A DNA stretch of 64,000 nt. Source: JBHOQS01 sp042408875 (GTDB lineage: Bacteria; Chloroflexota; UBA11872; JBHOQS01). Every line of letters starts with the position of its first letter. Position 1 is the stretch's first letter. The stretch covers positions 186,001 through 250,000 of the forward strand of contig JBHOQS010000022.1 in the NCBI GenBank assembly GCA_042408875.1. The letters are read 5' to 3'. This document shows positions 9,023-17,492 of this stretch, piece after piece. Made by a program: the position numbers and the translations under genes. The notes under the pieces are model-generated. The model was not told where the DNA came from and searched no databases. It saw nothing but the letters and a program-made list of their open reading frames with translations.

Positions 9023-9052
9023 TTGTCCAGACGTGCAGCAGCGGGCTACAAT
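9023..9052 (+). promoter_or_regulatory. Sigma-70-like promoter for the 9105 gene
   Basis: TTGTCC (9023-9028), an 18-nt spacer, TACAAT (9047-9052). The predicted transcript starts near 9059, leaving a leader of about 46 nt with GAGGAGG before the ATG at 9105. Confidence 0.55.
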
Positions 9053-9104
9053 AGCCGGCGTGCAGCAGCCCAGTAGCCTTGCTGCTGCAGAGGAGGCGTC
9101 CACG

Positions 9105-9947
9105 ATGCAGTTCTTAATGTTTACTAAGCATCTCCAGGAGCTACCCATTGCCCGAGCTGGCGAGGTGGTGAAAGAGCTCGGCTTCGACGGCGTGGACCTG
9201 ACGGTCCGGCCCGGCGGCCACGTCCTGCCTGAACACGTCGAGCGTGACCTGCCTGAGGCCGTGCGAGTGCTGCGCTCGCTCGGCCTGGTCACCGGCTTCA
9301 TCACGACCGCCATCACCGGCCCGGAGGATCCCTACGCCGAGGCGATCTTCCGCACCGCGGCCGAGCAGGGCATCCGGTTCCTCAAGCTCGGCTACTGGCG
9401 CTATGAGGGGTTCGGCTGTCTGCGCCGCCAGATCGCCGAGACGCGCGAGAAGCTCCGCTACATCCAAAAGCTCGCGCTGAAATACGGGGTGCGCGCCTGC
9501 ATCCACAGCCATTCTGGTCCGTATCTCTCAGCAGTAGCCCCGGTCGTATCCATGCTGCTGGAGGGCTTCGATCCCGACGCCCTGGGCGCCTATGTAGACC
9601 CCGGGCACATGACCGTCGAGGGAGGCGGCGCAGGCTGGAAGATCGGGCTGGACCTGCTGTCTGATCGCATCTCGCTGGTGGCGGTGAAGAGCTTCGGCTG
9701 GTTCCGCGAGCCGGACAAGAGTGGCCGGATGCTCTGGCGGCATAAGCTGGTCCCGCTCGAGGAAGGTACGGTGCGCTGGGATGAGGTCTTCGCCTGTCTG
9801 CGCCAGGCCGGCTTCGACGGCTATGTCTCGCTGCACAGCGAGTATCAGGGTGCCGGGAGCTGGCGCGACCTCGCCCTGCCGGAGTTGATCGAGCAAACCC
9901 GCCGCGACCTGGTATATATCAAACGTGTCGTCGCTGACGATGTGTAA
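9105..9947 (+). CDS. Sugar phosphate isomerase/epimerase (xylose isomerase-like TIM barrel)
   Basis: About 280 residues. ATG 9105 is preceded by GAGGAGG 8 nt upstream. Typical AP_endonuc_2-fold elements are LGFDGVDLTVRPGGHV, FLKLGYWRYEG, GVRACIHSHSG, AYVDPGHM and GFDGYVSLHSEYQG. These supply the His, Glu and Asp ligands of the divalent metal. Such enzymes interconvert keto-sugars or inositol derivatives in the cytoplasm; the exact substrate cannot be read. It heads a co-directional stretch with a HAD hydrolase, a membrane protein, a glycosyltransferase and a dehydratase, though gaps suggest more than one transcript. Confidence 0.78.
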   Translation: MQFLMFTKHLQELPIARAGEVVKELGFDGVDLTVRPGGHVLPEHVERDLPEAVRVLRSLGLVTGFITTAITGPEDPYAEAIFRTAAEQGIRFLKLGYWRYEGFGCLRRQIAETREKLRYIQKLALKYGVRACIHSHSGPYLSAVAPVVSMLLEGFDPDALGAYVDPGHMTVEGGGAGWKIGLDLLSDRISLVAVKSFGWFREPDKSGRMLWRHKLVPLEEGTVRWDEVFACLRQAGFDGYVSLHSEYQGAGSWRDLALPELIEQTRRDLVYIKRVVADDV

Positions 9948-10029
9948 GTCCTGATTTCGTTCATGATTCTGCTTCAGGGACTTACTGTTTTGAGCGCCCT
10001 GCTTGATCTCGGTACGGAGGCTGGATGCA

Positions 10030-10800
10030 TTGGCGATGCTGCGGGCAGTGCTGTTCGATCTCGGCGGCACGCTGGTGGAGTATGAGGTCATTCCCTGGGA
10101 GGAGCTGGAGCAGCAGGGCTGGCGCGGCGTCTACGCCGCGCTCCTCTCACAGGGCTACCAGGTCGGTGCCTGGGAGGATTTCTATACAGTGATGCTCGGC
10201 GCGAGCAACCGTGCCTGGGAACGGCTGGTGACACAGCAGCGCTCCAGCCATCTCCACGAGGTCATGTCCGAAGGGTTTGGGGAGCTTCGGCTTGACATTC
10301 CCGAAACCGAGCTGGAGCAATATAGCCTGCACTTTTACAACGGCGTGGTCGAGCATGTGCAAATCTACGAGGATACCCTGTCTGTGCTCACGCTGCTCCG
10401 TGAGCATGGCCTCAAGATTGGCCTCATCTCGAACACGCTGTGGCCCGCCGCGATGCATAACCGGGACCTGGAGCGCTACGGCCTCATCGAGTTCTTCGAT
10501 GCGATCACCTACTCGTCGGAAGTAGCGCATACGAAGCCGCACCCCGAGATCTTTCTGCACACGCTGCGCCGGTTAGATGTGCGACCAGAAGAGGCTGCCT
10601 TCGTGGGCGACCGCTTGATCGACGATGTCAGCGGCGCGCAGCGGGTGGGCATGAAGGGCATCCTCAAGACGCACCCGCGCCGGCTGCCAGTCGAAGGCGT
10701 CACCCCAGACGCTGTGATCGACCGGCTGGCCGAACTGCCGGATGCGCTAGAGCGCCTGTTCCCCGGCGTGCGCCTGCGTCGTCCTGAGCGGGTTGGCTAG
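10030..10800 (+). CDS. HAD-superfamily hydrolase
   Basis: About 256 residues. Motif I is VLFDLGGTLVEY, motif II GLISNTL, motif III the Lys of HTKPHPEIF, and motif IV FVGDRLIDDVSGAQ. The cap is a helical C1 type between residues 15 and 100. Motif I has Gly instead of the usual second Asp (DxG rather than DxD). This occurs in a subgroup of HAD proteins and may lower or change phosphatase activity. The start is uncertain: TTG 10030 has GGAGG 9 nt upstream, while ATG 10036 has worse spacing. Substrate unknown. Confidence 0.78.
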   Translation: MAMLRAVLFDLGGTLVEYEVIPWEELEQQGWRGVYAALLSQGYQVGAWEDFYTVMLGASNRAWERLVTQQRSSHLHEVMSEGFGELRLDIPETELEQYSLHFYNGVVEHVQIYEDTLSVLTLLREHGLKIGLISNTLWPAAMHNRDLERYGLIEFFDAITYSSEVAHTKPHPEIFLHTLRRLDVRPEEAAFVGDRLIDDVSGAQRVGMKGILKTHPRRLPVEGVTPDAVIDRLAELPDALERLFPGVRLRRPERVG

Positions 10801-10830
10801 GCGCCTGCGTGGCGTGAGGACTGCATCGCG

Positions 10831-13572
10831 ATGGGTTTCACCCTGGACCAGCCCGCTGCCCTGCTGGCAGACGCCGGCCGGGCGCTTCTGCCTGTGCTGG
10901 CGCTCTGCTACACGGCCGGCTACGGTGCAGCCCGCTGGCTGCTCCCTGAGCCGTGGCGCCGGCATGAGGTCGTGCTCATCCCCTGGCTTGGCTGGGCGCT
11001 GCTGGCGCTGGCGCTCTATGTAGCAAACACAGCCCTGCCCGTGCGCGTGGCGCTGTGGCTTCTGCTCGCTGTGCTGGCGGCGCTGGCCCTGGTACGGCTG
11101 CGCGATCCGGCGAGGCGCGGGGTAGCCATCCAGGGGGAACACGCCGGGGCCCTAGCAGGGGCGGTGGCGGCGCTGGCCCTCGCCCTCGCCCCGCATCTGC
11201 GCCAGGGCTCGCTTGCCCTCCTGGTGCCGAACCTGGACGAGGAGTACTATGCCACGCTGAGCGAGTTCCTGCGCCTGCGTCCAGCCTGGCCCTGGTTCGA
11301 CCACGGACCGGCGCACGGCCTGTCTGAGATCGTGCGCCTGCCGGTGACCCGTGCGCTGGGCTGGATGTACGTGTACACGGTCGCCGTCGCAGATACACTG
11401 AGCGGCCTTGATCCCTATCGCACGTTGATGCCGACGAACTACTTGCTTTTCAGCCTCAGCGCGGCCGGGGTGTGGCTGCTCGCACGGGGTGCGCTGGGGC
11501 TGGGTCCTTTGACAGCCACCAGCGCGGCGCTGCTGTACGCCTCCAATGGCTTCCTCCTGTGGATCGTCGGCTACGGGTTCGGCCCAAACGCAGCGGCGCT
11601 GGCGGCGCTGCCCTACGCCGTGATCGCAGTACAGACGGCGCTTCGCACGCCGTGCCACCGACACGCTGCGCTGGCTGGCATTGCTGTCAGTGCGCTGGCG
11701 CTCTCGCACGCGCCGCTGGTGGCCATCCCGTTGGCGCTGGGTCTCGCCGGTGCGACCGCCGCGACAGCGCTGGCCAGCCGTGACGCCGGCCCGGTCCTGA
11801 AAAGTCTGCTGTGGACCGGCAGCTACACAGCGCTGGCCGGGCTTCTGGGCCACGCCGCTGTCCTGGAATTCCTGCTGCGCACACGGCTCCAGGGCTTTAT
11901 GACGCCTTCCCCGCCAGAGTTTGCCGATGCCGCGCTGGCTGTCGGTCTGGGGCTGCGCCCCTTCGGTTTTCAGCGAGATGAGACATTGCTGGCCAGGATC
12001 GGGTACCTGGGTGCGCTGGCTGGCCGGCTAGAAGATCTGCTGCCATGGCTGGGCCTCCTGGTCGCGCCGGTACTGGCAGCCGGGGCTCTCGCGACCTGGC
12101 GCCGGGCACCGGCGGTCGCCGGCTTTGCTGCTGGGGTGCTAGCCGCTGCTGCGTTTGCCCACTATGTGCAGCGCCATCCATACGCGTACTATAAGGCGCT
12201 CACGTTGATCGCCTGGATCTGGCCGTTGGTGCTCACCGCGGGGATAGCCGCTCTCAGGCAGGCTAGTCCCCGGCCTTGGCTACGCCGGGCGCTGCTGTCG
12301 ATGCCTGCACTGGCTATTACAGCGCTGGGCATCCTGCACGCGACGACACTGGCGCAGTCGGTCTGGTACTTCTGGCATGGCTGGGGCTGGTCGCTGCCAG
12401 CACAGCTCGCCAGCGCGGCCCAGCATGTTGCCGTCGCTGTGCCCCCGGACGCCTCGCTCTGGGTCTCCGGCCGGATGAACAATCCGCTCCCCAGGGAGCG
12501 TATTGTAGTGCTCGCCCACCCGATGGGCTTCCGCAGCGCGCGGCATCAGCAGCGCATGTGGGATGCCCGCCTGCGCGGCCTATTCCTGTCGCTGGTGCCT
12601 GACCGGAGCGTCCGCGGACTGGTGCGGGCACATTCGATCTCCCGGGAGCAGCCGGTGCCGCCGGAACAGGCTGCTTTCTATGCGTTGGGCAGCAACGAGG
12701 ATAGCCGGCTGTACGGCTTGCTCGACCAAGACCTCCTTCAGGCCGGCGGGCCATTCCGGCTCTATGACGCCCGCGGTGTCCTGCGCTGGCTGCCTGACGG
12801 CCGGCAGCCCATGGCCGGTGAGTATACGCCAGACCACCCGTTGCGCTTGTCCCTCTCGGCCACGGGCATCACCGAGGGGCAGGCAGAGCAGAGCGGCAGG
12901 TCATCAGGAGCATCAGCGCGCCTTCTGCTCGGGATGATGGCGGTCTCGGCCACGCAGGTCGAGGTTGAGGCAGCCGGGCAACTCTGGCAGGTGGTCATGC
13001 AGCCGGGCCTTTTGTGGTATGCTACGCCGGTGCTCGACCTCCCCAAGACGGTGCAGGTGCGGCCGCGCGAGGGAGCGCTGCGGGTGATCACGGCACGGCT
13101 CGTCCCTGCGGGGGAGGGTGTGCCGCTGGCTCCTGCACAGACAGGCCGGTGGCTGAGCGTGAGCGGGCGAGTGGAAGGGGAGCGCGTAGTGCTATCGGTG
13201 TGGTACGCTGCTCGCGAGGTCCGGCAGCTTGCCATCGGTGCTGTGCTGGACATCCGCAGCGGCGCCTTCGCGCGGGACGCTGTGGTGCTGCCGGTACCGC
13301 TCGATCTGAACGGGCCACCGCAGCACTGGGAGGTGCACTTCCCGCCTGGGGAGGGGAACCCGACCCACATGGTGAATGGCGCGGCAGTGGCGGTGCCGGC
13401 TCTGGCGCGCCCGCCCCGATACTACGGCCGTACCTGGGCAGTCCTGCGCATTATGCGCGGGTACGAAGAGCTGGACGAACTGCCCCTAGCTTACTGGGAC
13501 AACACGCCGGAGGGGCCGGCGAACCTGACTGTCTTCACGATACCGTATCTAATCGACCTCTCGAACGTTTAG
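10831..13572 (+). CDS. Large polytopic membrane protein, possible GT-C-type glycosyltransferase
   Basis: 913 residues. Roughly the first 510 hold a dozen or more hydrophobic helices. The last 400 form a soluble, probably extracytoplasmic, beta-rich domain (from about VAVPPDASLWVSGRMNN). The first long loop after an early helix pair carries NLDEEYYATLSEFLRLRP, an acidic pair in the position where GT-C enzymes place a catalytic Asp/Glu; this is an inference. The gene is followed by a GT4 glycosyltransferase 33 bp later, which supports a surface-glycan role. I do not recognise a named family. Confidence 0.6.
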   Translation: MGFTLDQPAALLADAGRALLPVLALCYTAGYGAARWLLPEPWRRHEVVLIPWLGWALLALALYVANTALPVRVALWLLLAVLAALALVRLRDPARRGVAIQGEHAGALAGAVAALALALAPHLRQGSLALLVPNLDEEYYATLSEFLRLRPAWPWFDHGPAHGLSEIVRLPVTRALGWMYVYTVAVADTLSGLDPYRTLMPTNYLLFSLSAAGVWLLARGALGLGPLTATSAALLYASNGFLLWIVGYGFGPNAAALAALPYAVIAVQTALRTPCHRHAALAGIAVSALALSHAPLVAIPLALGLAGATAATALASRDAGPVLKSLLWTGSYTALAGLLGHAAVLEFLLRTRLQGFMTPSPPEFADAALAVGLGLRPFGFQRDETLLARIGYLGALAGRLEDLLPWLGLLVAPVLAAGALATWRRAPAVAGFAAGVLAAAAFAHYVQRHPYAYYKALTLIAWIWPLVLTAGIAALRQASPRPWLRRALLSMPALAITALGILHATTLAQSVWYFWHGWGWSLPAQLASAAQHVAVAVPPDASLWVSGRMNNPLPRERIVVLAHPMGFRSARHQQRMWDARLRGLFLSLVPDRSVRGLVRAHSISREQPVPPEQAAFYALGSNEDSRLYGLLDQDLLQAGGPFRLYDARGVLRWLPDGRQPMAGEYTPDHPLRLSLSATGITEGQAEQSGRSSGASARLLLGMMAVSATQVEVEAAGQLWQVVMQPGLLWYATPVLDLPKTVQVRPREGALRVITARLVPAGEGVPLAPAQTGRWLSVSGRVEGERVVLSVWYAAREVRQLAIGAVLDIRSGAFARDAVVLPVPLDLNGPPQHWEVHFPPGEGNPTHMVNGAAVAVPALARPPRYYGRTWAVLRIMRGYEELDELPLAYWDNTPEGPANLTVFTIPYLIDLSNV

Positions 13573-13605
13573 CCCTGGCAGGCTAAGCCACCGAATGAGG
13601 AGATC

Positions 13606-14820
13606 ATGCGCATCCTGGTGGCACTGAGCTACTATGTGCCGCATTGCAGCGGCCTGACCAATTACGCGCGCCGCCTGGCTGAGGGCCTGGCCGAGCGCGG
13701 GCATGAGGTAACCGTCCTCACCACGCAGCATGACTCGGCGCTTCCACGTCGCGAACAGATTGGGGGTGTGCAGGTTGTGCGGGTGCCAGTGGTCGGACGC
13801 CTTTCCCGCGCCACGCTTGCGCCTGGGTTCGTTCCGGCGGCGCTGCGCCTGGCTCGCCGCCACGACGTAGTCAATCTCCATCTGCCTCTGGCGGAGGCTG
13901 GCTTGCTGACGCCGCTGCTACACCGTGCCGCTCGGCGTGAAGTGGTGGTTACCTATCACTGTGACGTGCGGCTGCCCGGCGTGCGCGGCCAGCACGTGCT
14001 CGAGCGCAGCATGGCTTGGGCCTCCATGCTTGCGGCCCTAGAGGCACGCTGGCTGCTGGCGACGAGCCGCGATTACGCCGAGCACTCCCCGGTGCTGCGC
14101 CGCTTTTTGTCCAAGGTACAGGTGGCCTACCCTCTGTTCGACGTGCCAGTGCAGCCGTCGCAGGAGGCACAGGAACGCCTGCGGGCTACACTCGGCCTCG
14201 GGCGCGGTCCGCTGATCGGCTTCTTGGGGCGCGTGGCAGCCGAGAAAGGGGTGGATGTGCTTCTGCGTGCTGCCCCGGCCATTCTCCAGGTGCTGCCAGA
14301 CGCGACTATCGCCATTGCCGGCGAGCACACTGCCCTGCCGGGGGGCTCGATCATGGACCGCCTGTTACCACTGGCCCGCGCTGCTGGAGAACGCGTGCGC
14401 TTCACTGGGTTTCTCCCGGATGAGCAGAAGGCCGCTTTCCTGGCAGCCTGTGACGTGTTAGTGCTGCCCAGCACGAATCCAACCGAAGCGTTCGGCATCG
14501 TCCAGCTTGAGGCCATGCTGGCCGGGACGCCGGTCGTCGCCTCGGCTCTGCCCGGCGTGCGTGAGCCGGTGCGGGTGACCGGCGCGGGCCTGCTGGCCAG
14601 GCCTGGGGACCCGCAGTCGCTGGCCGAGGCGGTCTGCCAGGTGGTGATCCATCGCCCAGCCTATGCCCCGGATCCCGCGGCTGTCCTGGCTCGCTTCGGC
14701 CCGGAGGTGACCCTTGATATCTATGAGCGCTGTCTGGCGACGGCTGCGGCGCTACCGCTTCCAGCAGCGCGCGCTACAGAGCCGGAACGCGACCAGGTTA
14801 CTGTGGAGACGCGCCCATGA
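13606..14820 (+). CDS. GT4-family glycosyltransferase
   Basis: 404 residues, GT-B fold. The N-terminal acceptor domain begins MRILVALSYYVPHCSGLTNY. The C-terminal nucleotide-sugar domain has GFLGRVAAEKGVDVLLRA, RVRFTGFLPDEQKAAFLAAC and the E-x7-E signature PTEAFGIVQLEAMLAGTPVV. It likely adds a hexose to a glycolipid or glycan at the cytoplasmic membrane face. GAGGAG precedes the ATG. Its stop overlaps the ATG of the next gene as ATGA, so the two are co-translated. Confidence 0.9.
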   Translation: MRILVALSYYVPHCSGLTNYARRLAEGLAERGHEVTVLTTQHDSALPRREQIGGVQVVRVPVVGRLSRATLAPGFVPAALRLARRHDVVNLHLPLAEAGLLTPLLHRAARREVVVTYHCDVRLPGVRGQHVLERSMAWASMLAALEARWLLATSRDYAEHSPVLRRFLSKVQVAYPLFDVPVQPSQEAQERLRATLGLGRGPLIGFLGRVAAEKGVDVLLRAAPAILQVLPDATIAIAGEHTALPGGSIMDRLLPLARAAGERVRFTGFLPDEQKAAFLAACDVLVLPSTNPTEAFGIVQLEAMLAGTPVVASALPGVREPVRVTGAGLLARPGDPQSLAEAVCQVVIHRPAYAPDPAAVLARFGPEVTLDIYERCLATAAALPLPAARATEPERDQVTVETRP

Positions 14821-15917
14821 AGATCACAGACATTCAGGTCTACCCAGTGAAGGGGCGGCACTGGCCGCGCTTCCCCATGGTGTTCGTCGAGGTGCACACA
14901 GATAGCGGGGTGACTGGCATCGGCGAATGTCTGCTCTACCATACCACCGGCGTGATCGAGAGCCTGCGCCAGCTCACCGAGGCGCTGCTCGGCCAGGATC
15001 CGCTGCGTATCGAGTACCACTGGGAGCGGCTCTTCCGCCGCGGCGTGAATCTCGCCGCCCTGAGCGGGGTCGAGACTGCCCTCTGGGACATCGCCGGGAA
15101 AGTCTGCGGCCAGCCGGTGTACAATCTGCTGGGCGGGCGCTGCCGCGAGCGCATCCGTGTCTACGTCGATGGCTTCTTCCGCGGCGCCGAGTACGTCGAG
15201 GAGCAGTACCAGGCCAAGGCCGTGGCTGCCGTCGAGCAGGGCTTCACCGCGCTCAAGATGGATGTGGATGAGCCGATCCCGGCCGCACAGCGCTTCAACC
15301 GGCAACTCGCCGAATCCGACCTGCGCCACTGCGTGCGCATGGTCGAAGCCGTGCGTGAGGCCGTCGGCCCCGAGGTCGATCTCGCCATTGACTGCCACGG
15401 GGCGTTCGACGTGGCCTCGGCGGTACGGCTGGGTCGCGCCCTGGAGCCGTACCGGTTACTGTGGATCGAGGACCCGGTGCCCTCGACGAACGCGGCTGCT
15501 CTGGCGAAGGTCACGCAAGAGGTCGCCACGCCCATCTGTACAGGTGAGTTGCTGTGCACGCGCTACGAGTTCCGCGAGCTCTTCGAGCGGCAGGCGGCCG
15601 ACATCATCATGCCCGATCTTGCCCGCACCGGCGGTATCCTGGAGATGAAGAAGATCGCCGCGGCAGCGGACACGTACTTCATCCCGGTGGCGCCGCACAA
15701 TATGGTCGGTCCGGTGGCGACCATCGCCAGCGCCCATCTCTGTGCCTGTATTCCGAACTTCCTGGTGCTGGAGTTCCAGATGGGCGACGTCCCGTGGCGG
15801 GACGAGCTGATCTCGCAGCCAGTACCTGTCAAGGACGGCCATCTCGAGCTCTTCGATACGCCGGGGTTAGGCATCGAGCTTAACCATGCGGCGGTGGAGA
15901 AGTACCGCGCCGAATGA
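14817..15917 (+). CDS. Mandelate racemase/muconate lactonizing enzyme family sugar-acid dehydratase
   Basis: 366 residues of the enolase superfamily. The N-terminal capping domain reads MKITDIQVYPVKGRHWPRFP and GIGECLLYHTTG. The barrel carries TALKMDVDE, LAIDCHGAFD, LLWIEDPVP, PICTGELLCTR and FIPVAPHNMVG. The metal ligands Asp/Glu/Glu and the Asp-x-His after strand 3 resemble D-galactonate/D-gluconate-type dehydratases rather than racemases. These enzymes remove water from aldonic acids to give 2-keto-3-deoxy acids. The ATGA overlap with the GT4 gene is odd for a catabolic enzyme. Substrate is inferred only. Confidence 0.82.
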   Translation: MKITDIQVYPVKGRHWPRFPMVFVEVHTDSGVTGIGECLLYHTTGVIESLRQLTEALLGQDPLRIEYHWERLFRRGVNLAALSGVETALWDIAGKVCGQPVYNLLGGRCRERIRVYVDGFFRGAEYVEEQYQAKAVAAVEQGFTALKMDVDEPIPAAQRFNRQLAESDLRHCVRMVEAVREAVGPEVDLAIDCHGAFDVASAVRLGRALEPYRLLWIEDPVPSTNAAALAKVTQEVATPICTGELLCTRYEFRELFERQAADIIMPDLARTGGILEMKKIAAAADTYFIPVAPHNMVGPVATIASAHLCACIPNFLVLEFQMGDVPWRDELISQPVPVKDGHLELFDTPGLGIELNHAAVEKYRAE

Positions 15918-15997
15918 CAGTGCGGTTCCGCACGCAGAGCACCCCTTGCGCGCCTGTGGCACGGGCATGCCAGCGCCTGATCTGGCTACACTGGCCT

Positions 15998-16480
15998 CTA
16001 CGCACTACGCACGAGAACCCGCGCGACGAGCGGGGGGCCGAGCAGCAGGAAGCCCACGACTGCCGCGGTAATGGCAGCCAGCAGCACGGCGCCGGCCGCC
16101 ATATCCTTGGCGTCGCGGGCGAGGGGGTGCCAGCGCGGCGAGGCCAGATCCACGGCGCGCTCGATGGCTGTATTGGCCACCTCGGCAACGAGGACCAGTC
16201 CCATCATCGCTGCGAGCAGGGCCAGCTGAGTAACCGGCAGTTGCAGCCACAGCGCCAGCGCACCGACAGCCAGGGCGATCGCCCCGTGCAGGCGCGCGTG
16301 CGGCTGGGTCAGAAGGACGCGCCAGACGCCGCGTCCGGCGCAGCTGAACTTCTCCGTCTCGCGGCGGAGCCAGCTGCGCGGGCGGGCTGCCTCAGCGGCT
16401 TCTTCGAGGACATGACCAGCGTACGGGACGGGTGACTGGACGTCCAGTGCCGGCGCGCGCAGGGGGTCATACCTGTCCAC
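15998..16480 (-). CDS. dgkA: Diacylglycerol/undecaprenol kinase (DgkA family)
   Basis: 160 residues, GTG start without a clear ribosome site. After about 45 unmatched residues comes the DgkA core: RGVWRVLLTQPHARLHGAIA, helix 1, helix 2, then the signature VLVAEVANTAIERAVDLAS, WHPLARDAKDMAAGAV and helix 3. These trimeric membrane enzymes phosphorylate diacylglycerol or undecaprenol. The EVANTAIE and KD residues are active-site positions. The N-terminal extension is longer than usual, so the true start may be further in. It follows ybeY, a very common pairing, with a 141-bp gap. Confidence 0.85.
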   Translation of the reverse strand: MDRYDPLRAPALDVQSPVPYAGHVLEEAAEAARPRSWLRRETEKFSCAGRGVWRVLLTQPHARLHGAIALAVGALALWLQLPVTQLALLAAMMGLVLVAEVANTAIERAVDLASPRWHPLARDAKDMAAGAVLLAAITAAVVGFLLLGPPLVARVLVRSA

Positions 16481-16578
16481 GGTAGTTATGTAACCTCAAC
16501 CAGTTCAGGGTAGCGCGTGTGCAATCACCTGTCAACCAGGCGGGTAGAGCAGGGGTCATTACTCTAAACGCTCGACCG

Positions 16579-16610
16579 GCCGGCGCGTCGCCAGCAGCGC
16601 CGGCTGTTTT
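16579..16610 (+). terminator. GC hairpin followed by TGTTTT
   Basis: GCCGGCGC (16579-16586) pairs with GCGCCGGC (16597-16604) across a 10-nt loop, then TGTTTT. As a rho-independent terminator it would act on plus-strand transcription. It lies between ybeY and dgkA, both on the minus strand, so it may block read-in from the upstream plus-strand genes or act only as a stem in the ybeY-dgkA message. Confidence 0.4.
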
Positions 16611-16621
16611 GGATGCATCAG

Positions 16622-17149
16622 CTATTCACCTGGACGCGGTGGCACACCTGCCGCAGCAAGGGCAGCTTCCTCCCGGCGGCGCATCTCCGCCTGCGCCGCC
16701 GGGTCCTCGTGGTCGTAGCCCAGCAGGTGCAGGAGGCCATGCGCGAACAGGTATGCTACCTCTCGCTCGACAGAGTGGCCATACTCCTCAGCTTGTTGTA
16801 CCGCAATCGGGGCGCACAGCACAATATCACCCAGGTGTAGCACGCCGTCGGGGGGAGCCACGAAGGGCGACGGCCGGGTCCGATCGACCAGTGGAAACGA
16901 CAGCACATCAGTGGGCGCATCTACGCCCCGCTGCTCGCGGTTGATCTCCCGCATCGCCTCAGCATCGACGATGGTCAGGCCCAGCTCAACAGGCCCGCGC
17001 ATGCCCTCCGCGGCCAGCACGGCGCGGGCCACGCGCTCGAAAAGCGCCGCGTTGATCCCCGGCGGTAGCGGCGCCTCCTCGGAGACCGTGAGTTCGATAG
17101 CCAATGGAGCCTCTCCGGCGGGCTGCTCCGGCTCGTCACCACGTGCCAT
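16622..17149 (-). CDS. ybeY: Endoribonuclease / rRNA maturation factor YbeY
   Basis: 175 residues. The zinc motif H-x3-H-x5-H is present as AHGLLHLLGYDHED. Upstream are EGMRGPVELGLTIVDAEAMR, NREQRGVDAPTDVLSFPL and LGDIVLCAPIAVQQAEEYGH, the YbeY consensus in order. It takes part in 16S rRNA 3' maturation and ribosome quality control. Length is normal. The ATG has no strong ribosome-binding site. The upstream 250 bp contain a 12-bp tandem repeat and an inverted repeat. Confidence 0.93.
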   Translation of the reverse strand: MARGDEPEQPAGEAPLAIELTVSEEAPLPPGINAALFERVARAVLAAEGMRGPVELGLTIVDAEAMREINREQRGVDAPTDVLSFPLVDRTRPSPFVAPPDGVLHLGDIVLCAPIAVQQAEEYGHSVEREVAYLFAHGLLHLLGYDHEDPAAQAEMRRREEAALAAAGVPPRPGE

Positions 17150-17156
17150 CCGCTGT

Positions 17157-17188
17157 TACACCTATACACCTACTGATACACCTACTGA
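17157..17188. repeat. Tandem repeat of TACACCTACTGA
   Basis: Two perfect 12-bp units (17165-17176, 17177-17188) preceded by a partial unit TACACCTA. It lies immediately upstream of ybeY, in its likely leader. Confidence 0.8.
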
Positions 17189-17343
17189 GATACGTACCCT
17201 GAGATGCTTACCAGACGTGTGTGAAGGTAGCAGGACATACGGCGTGTTTTCACCGACGTACAGGCAGCGCTATGCGAGGCCAGTGTTTCGCCTGCGATTC
17301 TAACATGAACCTTGCCGCGGCCGCGGCTACGACAGGCCAGGGA

Positions 17344-17365
17344 TGTCCCTGAGGAGACAGGGACA
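17344..17365. repeat. 8-bp perfect inverted repeat
   Basis: TGTCCCTG (17344-17351), a 6-nt loop AGGAGA, CAGGGACA (17358-17365). It lies between ybeY and a divergent membrane-protein gene, so it could be an operator. The rest of 17189-17492 holds no gene I can support. Confidence 0.55.
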
Positions 17366-17492
17366 ATTGCCCGATAGAATAGGCGCTTTCCCCCTTGCGC
17401 CGCGCCGGCCATGACCCATATGTGTTATGTGTTAGGCAGAGCCCTGCGGTGCACAGGGCCCGTCTCCTCCGGCCGGCGCGCCGGCCAGGCGC

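Noticed and set aside
16520..16621. tRNA-like text (GGGTAGAGCAGGGGTC)
   Set aside because: No acceptor stem or T-arm consensus can be formed; no cloverleaf.
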